The position numbers and the translations under genes were made by a program. From Aureimonas sp. Leaf324 (GTDB taxonomy: Bacteria > Pseudomonadota > Alphaproteobacteria > Rhizobiales > Rhizobiaceae), in the NCBI RefSeq assembly GCF_001423245.1, contig NZ_LMOH01000012.1, forward strand, positions 2,518 through 66,517: a stretch of 64,000 bases of DNA, given 5' to 3'. Position 1 is the first letter of the stretch; every line of letters starts with the position of its first letter. The notes beneath the pieces were generated by a model that ran no database searches, was not told the origin of the DNA, and saw nothing but the letters and a program-made list of their open reading frames with translations. This document shows, piece by piece, positions 1 to 9,191 of the stretch.

Positions 1-180
1 TCCGATCTCCGCTCCGCCTACGGCTCTACGGAGATCGGAACCGCGGCCGCACCCTCACGCCTCAGGGGTCAAAGTTGGACGCCGATCCGGGGTCAGTTTT
101 GCAGGCCGTTTGACAGGCTAACGCGACATGGACGCGACATGACCCCCTGAAGGCCCTGCAATGCATGGCTCCGGAGACTA
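1..180. mobile_element. Terminal part of an integrated element, left of a tRNA-Thr attachment scar
   Basis: No gene is visible here. An 11-bp perfect inverted repeat (1-11 and 29-39) is followed by two direct copies of GGGGTCA (65-71, 89-95), an inverted copy TGACCCC (140-146) and a 10-bp tandem repeat ACGCGACATG (121-130, 132-141). Repeated GGGGTCA-type blocks recall the multiple terminal repeats of IS21-family elements. The stretch ends exactly where a truncated tRNA-Thr begins, so it is inferred to be the terminal DNA of an element integrated to the left of the window. No transposase or integrase is seen, so the family is a guess. Confidence 0.4.
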
Positions 181-225
181 TTTGTAAACCGAAGGTCGGG
201 GGTTCAATCCCCTCAGCCGGCACCA
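181..225 (+). pseudogene. 3' fragment of tRNA-Thr(UGU), probable att site
   Basis: The 45 bases fit tRNA positions 32-76: anticodon loop TTTGTAA (anticodon TGT), stem half ACCGA, five variable bases, a T-arm with loop TTCAATC, acceptor strand AGCCGGC, discriminator A and an encoded CCA. The 5' half is missing. The preceding bases (GACTA) do not pair with ACCGA, and no GCCGGCT acceptor or D-arm lies upstream. Loss of homology exactly at the anticodon loop is typical of the attachment core duplicated by a tRNA-targeting integrase. The element would lie to the left and original chromosome to the right. Confidence 0.8.
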
Positions 226-252
226 GTCGAGACCGCCCCTCGCCCCCTCAGA

Positions 253-444
253 TCAGCGCAGCAGCGCGTCGACGCTGACGCCGAAATAGCTGGCCAGCGA
301 CCGCAGCGATTTCGGTGAAGGAACGCGCCGGCCGCCTTCGATGGCGGCGATCAACGCGACCGGAAGGTTGGTGCTGCGCGCGACGTCTTCGATCGACTTG
401 CCATCGGTCACCCGCAGGCGGGCGACATTCTCCGCGAGGGGCAT
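253..444 (-). CDS. Small XRE-family HTH regulator
   Basis: A 63-residue protein that is almost entirely one Cro/C1-type helix-turn-helix. Helix 2 lies around residues 17-25 (SIEDVARST) and the recognition helix around PVALIAAIEGGRR, followed by the usual SLRSLASYFGVSVDALL tail. It is likely a DNA-binding transcription regulator or antitoxin-like single-domain protein. An AAGGA lies 12 bases before the ATG. It sits directly beside the tRNA-Thr scar, on the side inferred to be original chromosome. No partner toxin is adjacent. The target is unknown. Confidence 0.75.
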   Translation of the reverse strand: MPLAENVARLRVTDGKSIEDVARSTNLPVALIAAIEGGRRVPSPKSLRSLASYFGVSVDALLR

Positions 445-544
445 CAGTTGGCGAGTCCTTCAAAATGGCGTCCGCGGGGTTCTAGCGGCCGGCATCCCTT
501 GATGCCAGCCTCCGGTCAGCCGCGAGCGCGCTTCGAAGGACGTT

Positions 545-1036
545 TTAGCGCGACGGCCCGCGCAGGCTCTCGGTGATCGACTTCAGCAGGCCGTCGTAGG
601 GATCGCGCAGGGCTTCGGGGTAGCGGACCGAGACCGAATGGGCAAGACGGCCTCGGAAGATGTAGCGCTCGTAGAAGATGCGGCCGTCCCTCAGGAAGCC
701 GGACACGACAGCCCAGTTCGATCCGGTTCGCTGGTAGGTCACCTCGTCGAGAGACTTGCGCCAGCGCACGAGTTCGCGCGGCGTCGACCATTCGGGATCC
801 TCGATCGCATAGACGACGAGTTCTGCGCCGGCGTCCGAGCGCCAGACCTGTCCTTCCGGCGTCGCCGGCTCGATGCGTGGAAACGCTTGCGCCGGGAAGG
901 TCGCCGAGGTGCCGAAGGTCGGGTTGGTATAGGTATAGGCGCTGGCGGCCCCCGACAGAACGATGCCCGACGTGACGATCAGACCTGCCAGGGATCGCCG
1001 CAGAGCTGATGTCTTTCGCTGAAGCCGATCCGTCAT
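545..1036 (-). CDS. Exported protein of unknown function
   Basis: A 163-residue protein with an N-terminal signal peptide: basic start, hydrophobic core near residues 15-30, probable cleavage after the ASA at residue 33. The mature part is about 130 residues without a motif I recognise. It is rich in aromatic residues and arginine and may be a periplasmic beta-rich domain. The start at 1036 is chosen because GGAGGAG lies at proper spacing before it; the frame is open 20 codons further upstream without such a site. It stands alone between the XRE gene and a membrane protein on the same strand. Confidence 0.6.
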   Translation of the reverse strand: MTDRLQRKTSALRRSLAGLIVTSGIVLSGAASAYTYTNPTFGTSATFPAQAFPRIEPATPEGQVWRSDAGAELVVYAIEDPEWSTPRELVRWRKSLDEVTYQRTGSNWAVVSGFLRDGRIFYERYIFRGRLAHSVSVRYPEALRDPYDGLLKSITESLRGPSR

Positions 1037-1221
1037 TCGAACGCACTCCTCCGCATTCAGAGATCGACAAACGCGCCGAGGTGCCGGACAGTTCACGAGA
1101 GCCGGGACCGTCTGTCTCGTCGCAAGACCGCACCCCCGGCTTCGCCGTCTCAGGGAACAACTGAGGCGCCCCCGACGCGCTCCGTCGGGACGAGCGCCGG
1201 CGATGCGGTCCCGTCGGGCGA

Positions 1222-1710
1222 TCAGTTCCCGCCCTCGCCCTCCTCGGGCGGATCCTTGGCCACGTTCTCCACGCTGACGGACAGCCGCTGGTAGACGCCG
1301 AGACCGACCATCAAGAGAATGCCCGAGACCAGCAGCAGCGTCGGATAGAGCATCAGCGGCATCGATTCCTTGCCCGCCTGGAAGACGGTGACGACCGCCT
1401 CGAGCAGCACCGCGATGACGATGGTCGAGATGAATTTCGTCAGGCTGCGGCGCGCCTCTCCGGCGCTGCGCATCTCGCGCCCCCGGATCGCCTCCTCCTC
1501 CAGGAGGTATTTGCCAACGTCGAAGACGGCGATCGCGATGACGGTATAGCCGACGGCCTCCAGAAGGGCCGCGCCGACATCGGCATCCGGAGCGCGGAAG
1601 CTGCCCCAGACGCCGGCGAAGGCGTAGACGATCAGTCCGCAGGCCAGCAGCATCAGGAGGAGGCTGGCCAGCCCGAACGCTGCCCGGGTGAAAAGATCGA
1701 ACGCACGCAT
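1222..1710 (-). CDS. Four-helix membrane protein of unknown function
   Basis: About 162 residues with four predicted transmembrane segments (roughly 11-33, 49-70, 93-113, 119-141 counted from an alternative GTG start at 1713) and a short acidic C-terminal tail (PPEEGEGG). The loop between helices 2 and 3 is highly charged. The size and layout resemble small PsiE-like inner-membrane proteins, but I do not recognise a family motif. The ATG at 1710 directly follows an in-frame GTG, so either could be used. It lies downstream of the ABC permease genes, 97 bp away, and may or may not be cotranscribed. Confidence 0.55.
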   Translation of the reverse strand: MRAFDLFTRAAFGLASLLLMLLACGLIVYAFAGVWGSFRAPDADVGAALLEAVGYTVIAIAVFDVGKYLLEEEAIRGREMRSAGEARRSLTKFISTIVIAVLLEAVVTVFQAGKESMPLMLYPTLLLVSGILLMVGLGVYQRLSVSVENVAKDPPEEGEGGN

Positions 1711-1807
1711 CACACTGTTTCCCGCCCGGAGCCGTCCGAGGAAACTGCTGCCGGGCGGCGAAACGGCAAGGGTCGGCGGCTCGGTGCCCGAACCGCCGTC
1801 GAGCGAC

Positions 1808-2707
1808 TTATTCCTTCACCGCGCCCGTCATCGACGACACGTAATAGTCAACGAAGAAGGAGTAGAGGATCACGACGGGCAGCGAGCCGATCAGCGCGCC
1901 GGCCATCAGCGAGCCCCATTCATACACGTCGCCGCGCACAAGCTCGGTCAGAACGCCCACCGGCACCGTCTTGTTCTCCGACGACTGGATGAAGGTCAGC
2001 GCGTAGATGAACTCGTTCCAGGCAAGCGTGAAGGCGAAGATGCCCGCCGAGATCAGTCCCGGCACGGCGAGCGGCAGCACGACCTTGGTCAGGATCTGCC
2101 AGCGCGTTGCGCCGTCCACCAGCGCGCTTTCCTCCAGTTCGAACGGGATCGAGCGGAAGTAGCCCATGAGGAGCCATGTGCAGAAGGGAATGAGGAAGGT
2201 CGGATAGGTGAGGATCAGCGCCAGCCGAGAGTCGAAAATGCCGAGCTGGAACACGATGAAGGCGAGCGGAATGAACAGGATCGACGGCGGGATGAGGTAG
2301 GCGAGGAACACCATCAGGCCCGTCGCCCGCGCCCCGGTAAAGCGCACGCGCTCGATCGCGTAGGCCGCAAAGACCGAGGCGGCCAGCGCGATGATCGTCG
2401 AGCAGACCGCGACGATCACCGTGTTCCAGAGCCAGCCGGGATAGGAGGTCTCGAACAGGAGGTACTTGATGTGGTCGAGCGTCGGCCCGACCACCCAGAA
2501 CGGGCTGTAGACGGAGTAGTTCGTCAGCTGATCGTTCGGTTTCACCGCCGTGATGGCCATCCAGTAGAACGGGAAGAGCAGCACGAAGATGAAGACGGCA
2601 AGCGGCAGGTAGATCACGAGGATCTTGCGCGCCAGCGTGTCGTGGTGGGACATGCCGACGACGTCGTCGGTGAGTTGCCCGGCGGTTTCGGTCGTGTTCG
2701 CGGTCAT
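1808..2707 (-). CDS. Sugar ABC transporter permease (MalG/UgpE type)
   Basis: A 299-residue inner-membrane permease of the binding-protein-dependent type 1 importer family (CUT1). Six transmembrane segments are visible, with the EAA loop that docks the ATPase at about residues 192-211 (ESALVDGA then the conserved LP). It is the second permease of the operon, starting 11 bases after the first permease ends, with GAGGAG before the ATG at 2707. With the upstream permease, binding protein and UgpC-like ATPase it forms a complete importer. Linkage to a DenD-like dehydrogenase suggests a sugar or sugar-acid substrate; this is inference. Confidence 0.9.
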   Translation of the reverse strand: MTANTTETAGQLTDDVVGMSHHDTLARKILVIYLPLAVFIFVLLFPFYWMAITAVKPNDQLTNYSVYSPFWVVGPTLDHIKYLLFETSYPGWLWNTVIVAVCSTIIALAASVFAAYAIERVRFTGARATGLMVFLAYLIPPSILFIPLAFIVFQLGIFDSRLALILTYPTFLIPFCTWLLMGYFRSIPFELEESALVDGATRWQILTKVVLPLAVPGLISAGIFAFTLAWNEFIYALTFIQSSENKTVPVGVLTELVRGDVYEWGSLMAGALIGSLPVVILYSFFVDYYVSSMTGAVKE

Positions 2708-2718
2708 CGTCGCTCTCC

Positions 2719-3660
2719 TCAATCCGTACCGCCCTGCTGCCACTTGCGGCGCTGCAGGCCGAAGAAGCTGAACAGGATCGCCGCCAGCAGGAACGGCACC
2801 ATGGCGACGGCGATCGCCGCCCCCTCGCCCAACGCCCCACCCGGAATACCGCGCTGGAACGACAGGGTGGCCATCAGATGCGTCGCGTTCACCGGTCCGC
2901 CCTTGGTCAGGACGTAGATCAGCTGGAAGTCGGTGAAGGTGAACAGCACCGAGAAGGTCATCACCACGGCGATGATCGGGGTCAGCAGCGGCAGCGTGAT
3001 GCGCCGGAACCGCTGCCACGACGTCGCGCCGTCGAGCGCGGCCGCCTCGTGCAGCGACACGGGAATGGTCTGGAGGCCGGCGAGCAGCGAGATCGCGACG
3101 AACGGGATGCCGCGCCAGACATTGGCGGCGATCACCGACAGGCGTGCGTTCGTCGCGTCGCCGAGGAAGTTGATCGGCGCATCGATCACGCCCCACTGCA
3201 TCAGCACCCAGGAGATGATCGAGAACTGCGAGTCGAAGATCCACCAGAACGCCAGCGCCGAGAGCACCGTCGGCACCACCCAGGGCAGAAGGATGATGGC
3301 GCGGAAGAACGTCTTGAACGGCAGGCTCTCGTTCAGGATGATCGCCAGCCACAGGCCGAGCGCGAACTTCAGGATCGAGGCGACCGCGGTGTAGACGATC
3401 GTGTTGAACACCGAGAGCCAGAAGACTTTGTCCTCCATCAGGTACTGGTAGTTTTCCAGTCCGATGAAGATGCCGGGACGCCCGATCCGCGTGTCGGTGA
3501 AACCGAGCCACACGCCAAGGCCGAGAGGATAGGTCAGGAAGCAGAGAAGGAAGACGGCCGCCGGCAGCATGAACAGGAAGCCGAGCCCGTTCCGGCTCTG
3601 CGACAGCCGTTCGAAGAAGGACGGTTTGGGTGGCAGGTCGCCCGCCGTGATGCTGGACAT
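2719..3660 (-). CDS. Sugar ABC transporter permease (MalF/UgpA type)
   Basis: A 313-residue permease with a cytoplasmic N-terminus of about 25 residues and six membrane segments. The EAA motif lies near 205-224 (EAAALDGATSW, then ITLP). It pairs with the downstream permease as the heterodimeric channel of a CUT1 importer. The start chosen is the ATG at 3660 (MSSITAG); the Shine-Dalgarno (GGGAC) is weak, and the frame is open further upstream with an out-of-family N-terminus. It is 77 bp from the binding-protein gene and in the same operon. Confidence 0.9.
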   Translation of the reverse strand: MSSITAGDLPPKPSFFERLSQSRNGLGFLFMLPAAVFLLCFLTYPLGLGVWLGFTDTRIGRPGIFIGLENYQYLMEDKVFWLSVFNTIVYTAVASILKFALGLWLAIILNESLPFKTFFRAIILLPWVVPTVLSALAFWWIFDSQFSIISWVLMQWGVIDAPINFLGDATNARLSVIAANVWRGIPFVAISLLAGLQTIPVSLHEAAALDGATSWQRFRRITLPLLTPIIAVVMTFSVLFTFTDFQLIYVLTKGGPVNATHLMATLSFQRGIPGGALGEGAAIAVAMVPFLLAAILFSFFGLQRRKWQQGGTD

Positions 3661-3737
3661 GGCAAGTCCCGATCGCGCGTGAGGGATGGAACCGCGCCCG
3701 CCCTCGAAGGGCAGGCGCGGCATCGGCGATGGCGGGG

Positions 3738-5054
3738 CTAGACCCGGTAGTAGCGGTTGGCGCGACGCTCGGCGTTCTTGATCGCGTCCTCGGGCGAGGA
3801 CTGTCCGGTCACGGCCTCTGCGTACATGTCGACCAGGACGTAATCGGCCATCACGCCGGCGGACGCCGCGCCGAGCGGTCCGGCATAGCCGTTCGGCCGC
3901 AGGCTCGCCGACGCCTTCGCATAGGCCGCGTGGATCGGCTTCGAGGTCCAGACCGGATTGCTTTCGTAGGCCTTCAGCGGCTGGCAGCAGTATGCGCTGG
4001 CACCCTGGATCCAGGCGTTCATGTTGTCCGGCTGGTACAGGAACTGGAGATAGGCCTTGGCCGCCTCCGGGAACTTCGTGTGCTTGAAGATCGAGATCGT
4101 CGACGCCTGATGAAGCTCCACAGACTGGCCGACCGGGCCGATCGGCAGGTTCACCGAGCGCATGTCCTCGGCGATCTCCTTCAGCGCCGGATCCTTCAGC
4201 GCCGCGTAGTAGACCGACACGCCGTTGGCTGTCAGCGAGACCTGGCCGGCGAGGAAGGCGCGGTTGTTGTTGACGTCCTGCCAGCTCTCGGTGCCCGGAA
4301 TGAAGGTCTTGTAGAGCTCCATCGCGTATTTGACGGACTCCAGCGTCTCCGGGCTGTTGATGGTAACGGTGCCGCTCTCGTCGACCATGCGCCCGCCATG
4401 GCTCCACAGGAGCCAGTGCGCGTAGTTGTTGCCGTCGCCGACCGCCTTGCCGTGCGGGAAGCCGGCAGGCGTCCCCTTCGCCTTCATCGCCTTGCAAAGC
4501 TCGAGGAAGCCGGCTGTGTCCTTCGGGAACTCCTGGAATCCTGCGGCCTTCATGTGGCTGTCGCGATAGACGACGGCGTTGCCGATGGCGCAAAGCGGCA
4601 GGGCGATGAAGCTGTCGCCGCGGCGCGCATAGCTCTCAAGGCCGGGGTACCAGCCGCCGCCCGCCGCGCCGATGGAGGTGCCGAGGTCGGTCACGTCGAC
4701 CAGCTTGTCCGGGTACTGCTGCGGGTCGTCGAACCAGCTCATCACCATGTCCGGCCCGGAGCCGACATTGGCGGCCACGGCCGCCTTCGGGCGCACGTCC
4801 TCCCAGCTTTCCTTGTCGACGCGCACCTGAACGCCCGTCGCGTCGGTGAACTTCTTGGTGTTGGCGAGAAACGCCTCCTCCTCGGCGGGAACGAACGGCA
4901 CCCAGCGCAGGAGGCGCAGGCTCGCGCCCGCTTCCGGCGTGAAGGTCGGCGCGGCGGTCTGCGCGAAGGCCGGGCCCATGCCGAGCCGGCCGCCGAGAGC
5001 CGCGCCGGCGACGATGCCGGCGGTGCCGGCAAGGATTTGTCTACGATTGATCAC
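3738..5054 (-). CDS. Extracellular solute-binding protein, Tat-exported
   Basis: A 438-residue periplasmic binding protein of the family 1 (sugar) type. The N-terminus carries a twin-arginine signal (NRRQIL, residues 3-8) with cleavage expected after AFA near residue 31. The mature domain has the usual sugar-binder layout with many aromatic residues (for example the WDWF-like SWFDDPQQY and WLLWSHGG stretches). A GTG at 5054 is preferred because AGGAGG lies six bases ahead; an upstream in-frame TTG would overlap that ribosome site. It delivers substrate to the two downstream permeases. The ligand cannot be read from sequence. Confidence 0.9.
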   Translation of the reverse strand: MINRRQILAGTAGIVAGAALGGRLGMGPAFAQTAAPTFTPEAGASLRLLRWVPFVPAEEEAFLANTKKFTDATGVQVRVDKESWEDVRPKAAVAANVGSGPDMVMSWFDDPQQYPDKLVDVTDLGTSIGAAGGGWYPGLESYARRGDSFIALPLCAIGNAVVYRDSHMKAAGFQEFPKDTAGFLELCKAMKAKGTPAGFPHGKAVGDGNNYAHWLLWSHGGRMVDESGTVTINSPETLESVKYAMELYKTFIPGTESWQDVNNNRAFLAGQVSLTANGVSVYYAALKDPALKEIAEDMRSVNLPIGPVGQSVELHQASTISIFKHTKFPEAAKAYLQFLYQPDNMNAWIQGASAYCCQPLKAYESNPVWTSKPIHAAYAKASASLRPNGYAGPLGAASAGVMADYVLVDMYAEAVTGQSSPEDAIKNAERRANRYYRV

Positions 5055-5139
5055 GATGTTCCTCCTCAAGGATCGGGGCGTTCTTTTGAGGTTTTCGCGC
5101 TGGTCGTGCCCCTTGCCGCCGGCGCCGATGCATTAGGCG

Positions 5140-6198
<1,059 letters not shown>

Positions 6199-6337
6199 CA
6201 CTATCCTCCCGAAGGCCGGGACGGGAGAGCCCGGCTTATGCTGCCGGTTGCCTCGCCTCCACGGCCGTGTCTGTCTCTCTCAGGGGCGCGAGGCCCCCAC
6301 TTCGTTGGTCGGCGGCCCGGCGGGCCGCCTCGAATGA

Positions 6338-7108
6338 TCAGCCCCGTCCGACGAAGGGCATCTTGGTGGCCATGATGGTCATGGTCAGAACGTTGGCCTC
6401 CAGCGGCAGCGCCGCCATGTGGACCACCGCCGCGCCGACATGCGCCGGGTCCATCGTCGGCTCGGAGGCCGTGCGACCGTCGGCCTGCAGGATGCCGGCC
6501 GACATGGCGGCGGTCATGTCGCTGGCCGCGTTGCCGATGTCGATCTGGCCGCAGGCGATGTCGAACGGGCGCCCGTCCAAGGCGGTCGATTTGGTGAGAC
6601 CGGCGATCGCGTGCTTCGTCGCGGTGTAGGGCGCCGAGTTCGGTCGCGGCGTCGTCGCCGAGATCGAGCCGTTGTTGATGATCCGCCCACCGCGCGGCTG
6701 CTGCGACTTCATCAGGCGGAACGCCTGCTGGGTGCAGAGAAAGGCGCCCGTCAGGTTGGCCGAGACGACTGTGCTCCACTGCTCGAATGACAGGTCTTCG
6801 AGCGGGATCGCCGGAGCGACCGAGCCCGCATTGTTGACGAGAAGGTCGAGCCGCCCGAACCGCCCGGCAATTCCCGCGAACAGCGCGGCGACGGACGCGG
6901 GATCGCCGATATCGGCCACCATCGCCACCGCGCCGTGGCCGATCTCGCCCGCCGCTGTCTCGAGAACGTCCTGGCGTCGACCGCAGATCACGACCGTCCA
7001 TCCCGCCGCCGCCAGCGCCTTCGAGATGGCCTTGCCGACACCAGTGCCGCCGCCCGTCACCAATGCGATGCGGCTTGCCGTCCCGGAGTTTGCCGTCTCG
7101 TCCGCCAT
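6338..7108 (-). CDS. SDR-family oxidoreductase in the sugar-acid operon
   Basis: A 256-residue classical short-chain dehydrogenase. The cofactor loop TGGGTGVG is at 18-25, NNAG at 92-95, the catalytic serine near 148-150 and YTATK at 161-165. Arg44-Arg45 after the second strand suggest a preference for NADP, though this is not certain. The ATG at 7108 is chosen because AAGGA precedes it by about ten bases; an upstream ATG at 7141 has no such site. It lies between the denD-like gene and the transporter genes in one operon and probably oxidises a polyol, sugar or sugar-acid intermediate. Confidence 0.85.
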   Translation of the reverse strand: MADETANSGTASRIALVTGGGTGVGKAISKALAAAGWTVVICGRRQDVLETAAGEIGHGAVAMVADIGDPASVAALFAGIAGRFGRLDLLVNNAGSVAPAIPLEDLSFEQWSTVVSANLTGAFLCTQQAFRLMKSQQPRGGRIINNGSISATTPRPNSAPYTATKHAIAGLTKSTALDGRPFDIACGQIDIGNAASDMTAAMSAGILQADGRTASEPTMDPAHVGAAVVHMAALPLEANVLTMTIMATKMPFVGRG

Positions 7109-7144
7109 CCCGTCCAATCCTTCTCTTGCCGTCATCGTCATTCG

Positions 7145-8140
7145 TCAGGCCGGGGCCCGAACGGAGCCGCCGAGTTCATCCTCGATATGCGCGCGCACGA
7201 TCTCCTCGAAGGAATCCTCGACGGTGAAGCCGAGGTCCCGCGCACGCTTCGCCTCGATGTCCGGCGCCCAGCCGTCCACGATTCGGATGATCGTCTCGTC
7301 CGGCACACGCTCGACGAGGGCGAGAGCCGCCTCGCCGGCCACGTCGCGAAGGGCCTTCAACTCGTCGCCGACTGTGGCGGAGAGGCCAGGCATGTTCAGG
7401 TTGCGGCGTGGACCGATCGCGCCAGTGTCCATCGTCGCGGCATGGAGGAAGAAGCCGACCGCCGCACGGGGGCTGGCGAAATAGTGCCGCACCGTGTCCG
7501 CCACGGGCAGGACCGCCGGCTTTCCGGCCATCGGCTCGCGCAGGATGTTGGAGAAGAAGCCGGACGCTGCCTTGTTGGGCGCACCGGGGCGCACGCAGAT
7601 CGTCGGCAGGCGCAGGCCCACGCCGTCGAGGAAGCCGCGGCGGGTGTAGTCGGCGAGAAGTAGTTCGCCGATCGCCTTCTGCGTGCCGTAGCTCGTCAGC
7701 GGCGTCAGCGCGAAATCCTCCGGCACGCGATCGGCGAACGGTGCGCCGAATACGGCGATGGACGACGCAAAGACGACGCGGGGCTTGTAGCCGGAGCGCC
7801 CGTGCTCGTGCCGGATCGCCTCGAACAGGTCGCGCGTGCCGTCGAGATTGATGCGGTAGCCCTTCTCGAAGTCGGCCTCCGCCTCGCCGGAGACGATCGC
7901 GGCAAGATGGAAGACGACGTCAGGACGCTCGGCAATCAGGGGCTCGGTGGCGCCCGATGCGGAAACGTCGATCGCCTTGCAGACGACACGGCCGATCTTG
8001 CCGTCGGGTGCCTTCGGCTCGACGACATCCACCATCACCAATTGCTCGACAAGCTGGCCGCCGAGCCCGCCATCGGCCGCGATCCGCTCGGCGAGCTTGC
8101 GCCCGATCATTCCGGCCGCGCCGACGATCAGAACCTTCAT
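7145..8140 (-). CDS. denD: NAD-dependent epimerase/dehydrogenase, DenD (D-erythronate dehydrogenase) type
   Basis: A 331-residue extended SDR. The NAD loop GAAGMIG is at 7-13, the catalytic Ser at 126-127 (ASS) and YGTQK at 151-155. The overall pattern, including the RLPTICVRPG and HYFASPRAA stretches, fits the DenD group, which oxidises D-erythronate at C2 in four-carbon acid sugar catabolism. GGAGGA precedes the ATG at 8140. It is the first gene after the GntR regulator in the transport operon. No DenK/OtnC/OtnI partner is next to it, so the exact substrate is uncertain. Confidence 0.7.
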   Translation of the reverse strand: MKVLIVGAAGMIGRKLAERIAADGGLGGQLVEQLVMVDVVEPKAPDGKIGRVVCKAIDVSASGATEPLIAERPDVVFHLAAIVSGEAEADFEKGYRINLDGTRDLFEAIRHEHGRSGYKPRVVFASSIAVFGAPFADRVPEDFALTPLTSYGTQKAIGELLLADYTRRGFLDGVGLRLPTICVRPGAPNKAASGFFSNILREPMAGKPAVLPVADTVRHYFASPRAAVGFFLHAATMDTGAIGPRRNLNMPGLSATVGDELKALRDVAGEAALALVERVPDETIIRIVDGWAPDIEAKRARDLGFTVEDSFEEIVRAHIEDELGGSVRAPA

Positions 8141-8191
8141 GCGTCTTCCTCCCCTCGCGCCGGATGCCGCCTCCCCGCGGCCGGCCGGCGC

Positions 8192-8968
8192 CTAGCCCGT
8201 CAAACGGGCCTGTTCCCCATGGGCGTCGACCGGCGGCAGGCCCATCACGCGAAGCGTCGTGTCGTAGATACGCTGGATGTGCACGCCGAAGGCCCGAACC
8301 GTCGCGTCACGGTCCCGCCCATCGAGCGCCCGGACGATCTCGGTGTGATCCGCATGGCTGCGGGCAATCGCGCCCGGCTCCGAAACCGCGCGGTGGCGTT
8401 GCTGCATCATGTATCCGAACAGGTCGCCGACGAACTCGGCGAGCACCGGGTTGGCGCAACGACGGTAGATCGCGAGATGGAACTCGCGATCCAGCACCAG
8501 AAACCGAACCGGGTCCTGCAGTGCCTTCTCCTGCATCGCCAGGGACTGGTTGAGAAAACGCAGGGTCTCCTCGTCCATTCGCCCGGCCGCATCGCCGACC
8601 ACCACCAGTTCGTTCAGGAGCCGCGCCTCATGAACGTCGTCGAGCCCGTAGCTGTTGATCAGCCGCGGCTCGCGCGAGCGGCGAAACTCCGGGCCGACGT
8701 CGTCCGAGCGAACGCGCGTGCGCGCGCCATGCAGCACCGCGAGCAATCCCTTCGCCGCCAGGATCTGGACCCCGCCGCGAACCGACTCTCGGCTGACCTG
8801 AAGCGCCGCCGCGAGATCGCGCTCGCTCGGCAGGTCGTCGCCGACCTTGAAGATGCCGGACGCGATCAGCATCGCGATCTTCTCCGCCACCACGTCCCGC
8901 ACGTTCCGGCGCACGATGGCCTCGCGCAGCTCGGGCGTGTTCTCCAGGACGAATTCCGACAGCGACAT
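8192..8968 (-). CDS. GntR-family (FadR subfamily) regulator of the downstream sugar-acid operon
   Basis: A 258-residue regulator with an N-terminal winged helix (about 24-88, with LPSERDLAAALQVSRESV) and a C-terminal all-helical FCD ligand domain (about 105-250). Members commonly sense small carboxylic or sugar acids. The ATG at 8968 fits the usual N-terminal length; a TTG at 9040 is in frame but lies within a TTGACA hexamer. It is divergent from prfC and lies 51 bp upstream of denD on the same strand, so it likely controls the transporter operon and itself through the inverted repeat at 8987-9009. Confidence 0.85.
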   Translation of the reverse strand: MSLSEFVLENTPELREAIVRRNVRDVVAEKIAMLIASGIFKVGDDLPSERDLAAALQVSRESVRGGVQILAAKGLLAVLHGARTRVRSDDVGPEFRRSREPRLINSYGLDDVHEARLLNELVVVGDAAGRMDEETLRFLNQSLAMQEKALQDPVRFLVLDREFHLAIYRRCANPVLAEFVGDLFGYMMQQRHRAVSEPGAIARSHADHTEIVRALDGRDRDATVRAFGVHIQRIYDTTLRVMGLPPVDAHGEQARLTG

Positions 8969-8986
8969 GCGATCCAACCTCTGGCC

Positions 8987-9009
8987 ACTGGCACGACCAG
9001 CGGACCAGT
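8987..9009. promoter_or_regulatory. Candidate GntR operator and promoter
   Basis: Immediately upstream of the GntR start is a nested dyad: ACTGG (8987-8991) with CCAGT (9005-9009), and inside it CTGG-cacga-CCAG (8988-9000). Its TGG/CCA halves around a five-base centre resemble sites bound by FadR-type regulators. A TTGACA hexamer on the minus strand (9035-9040) could be a -35 box, though no convincing -10 is seen. The position suits autorepression. Confidence 0.4.
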
Positions 9010-9191
9010 TGAGCCTTTCAGGACCGCTTTTGTCTGTCAATTGGTCGCATGTGCTGCGCTGCGGCGGCGCGAGGCTCCGAGCGGTCGTCAGCGGCGAAAC
9101 CCTTGCGATTGCTTGGGCAAGTCGTCATTGGAAGGGCAAAGAATTCGGCAGCGGCTCGAGGCCGCTGCCCAGACGATCGGAAAGGGCGACC

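Noticed and set aside
1-40. Short matches to sequencing-adapter ends (TCCGATCT, AGATCGGAA) at the window start
   Set aside because: Only 8-9 bases match on each side and the flanking bases differ from any adapter. They are simply the two arms of a perfect hairpin.
253-444. Antitoxin of a toxin-antitoxin pair next to the attachment scar
   Set aside because: No partner toxin gene lies on either side; a lone XRE regulator is the simpler reading.
1808-4593. Apparent fusion or frameshift linking the two permeases and the binding-protein gene
   Set aside because: Open frames run through the junctions only because GC-rich DNA has few stops; each permease and the binding protein has its own start and complete domain.
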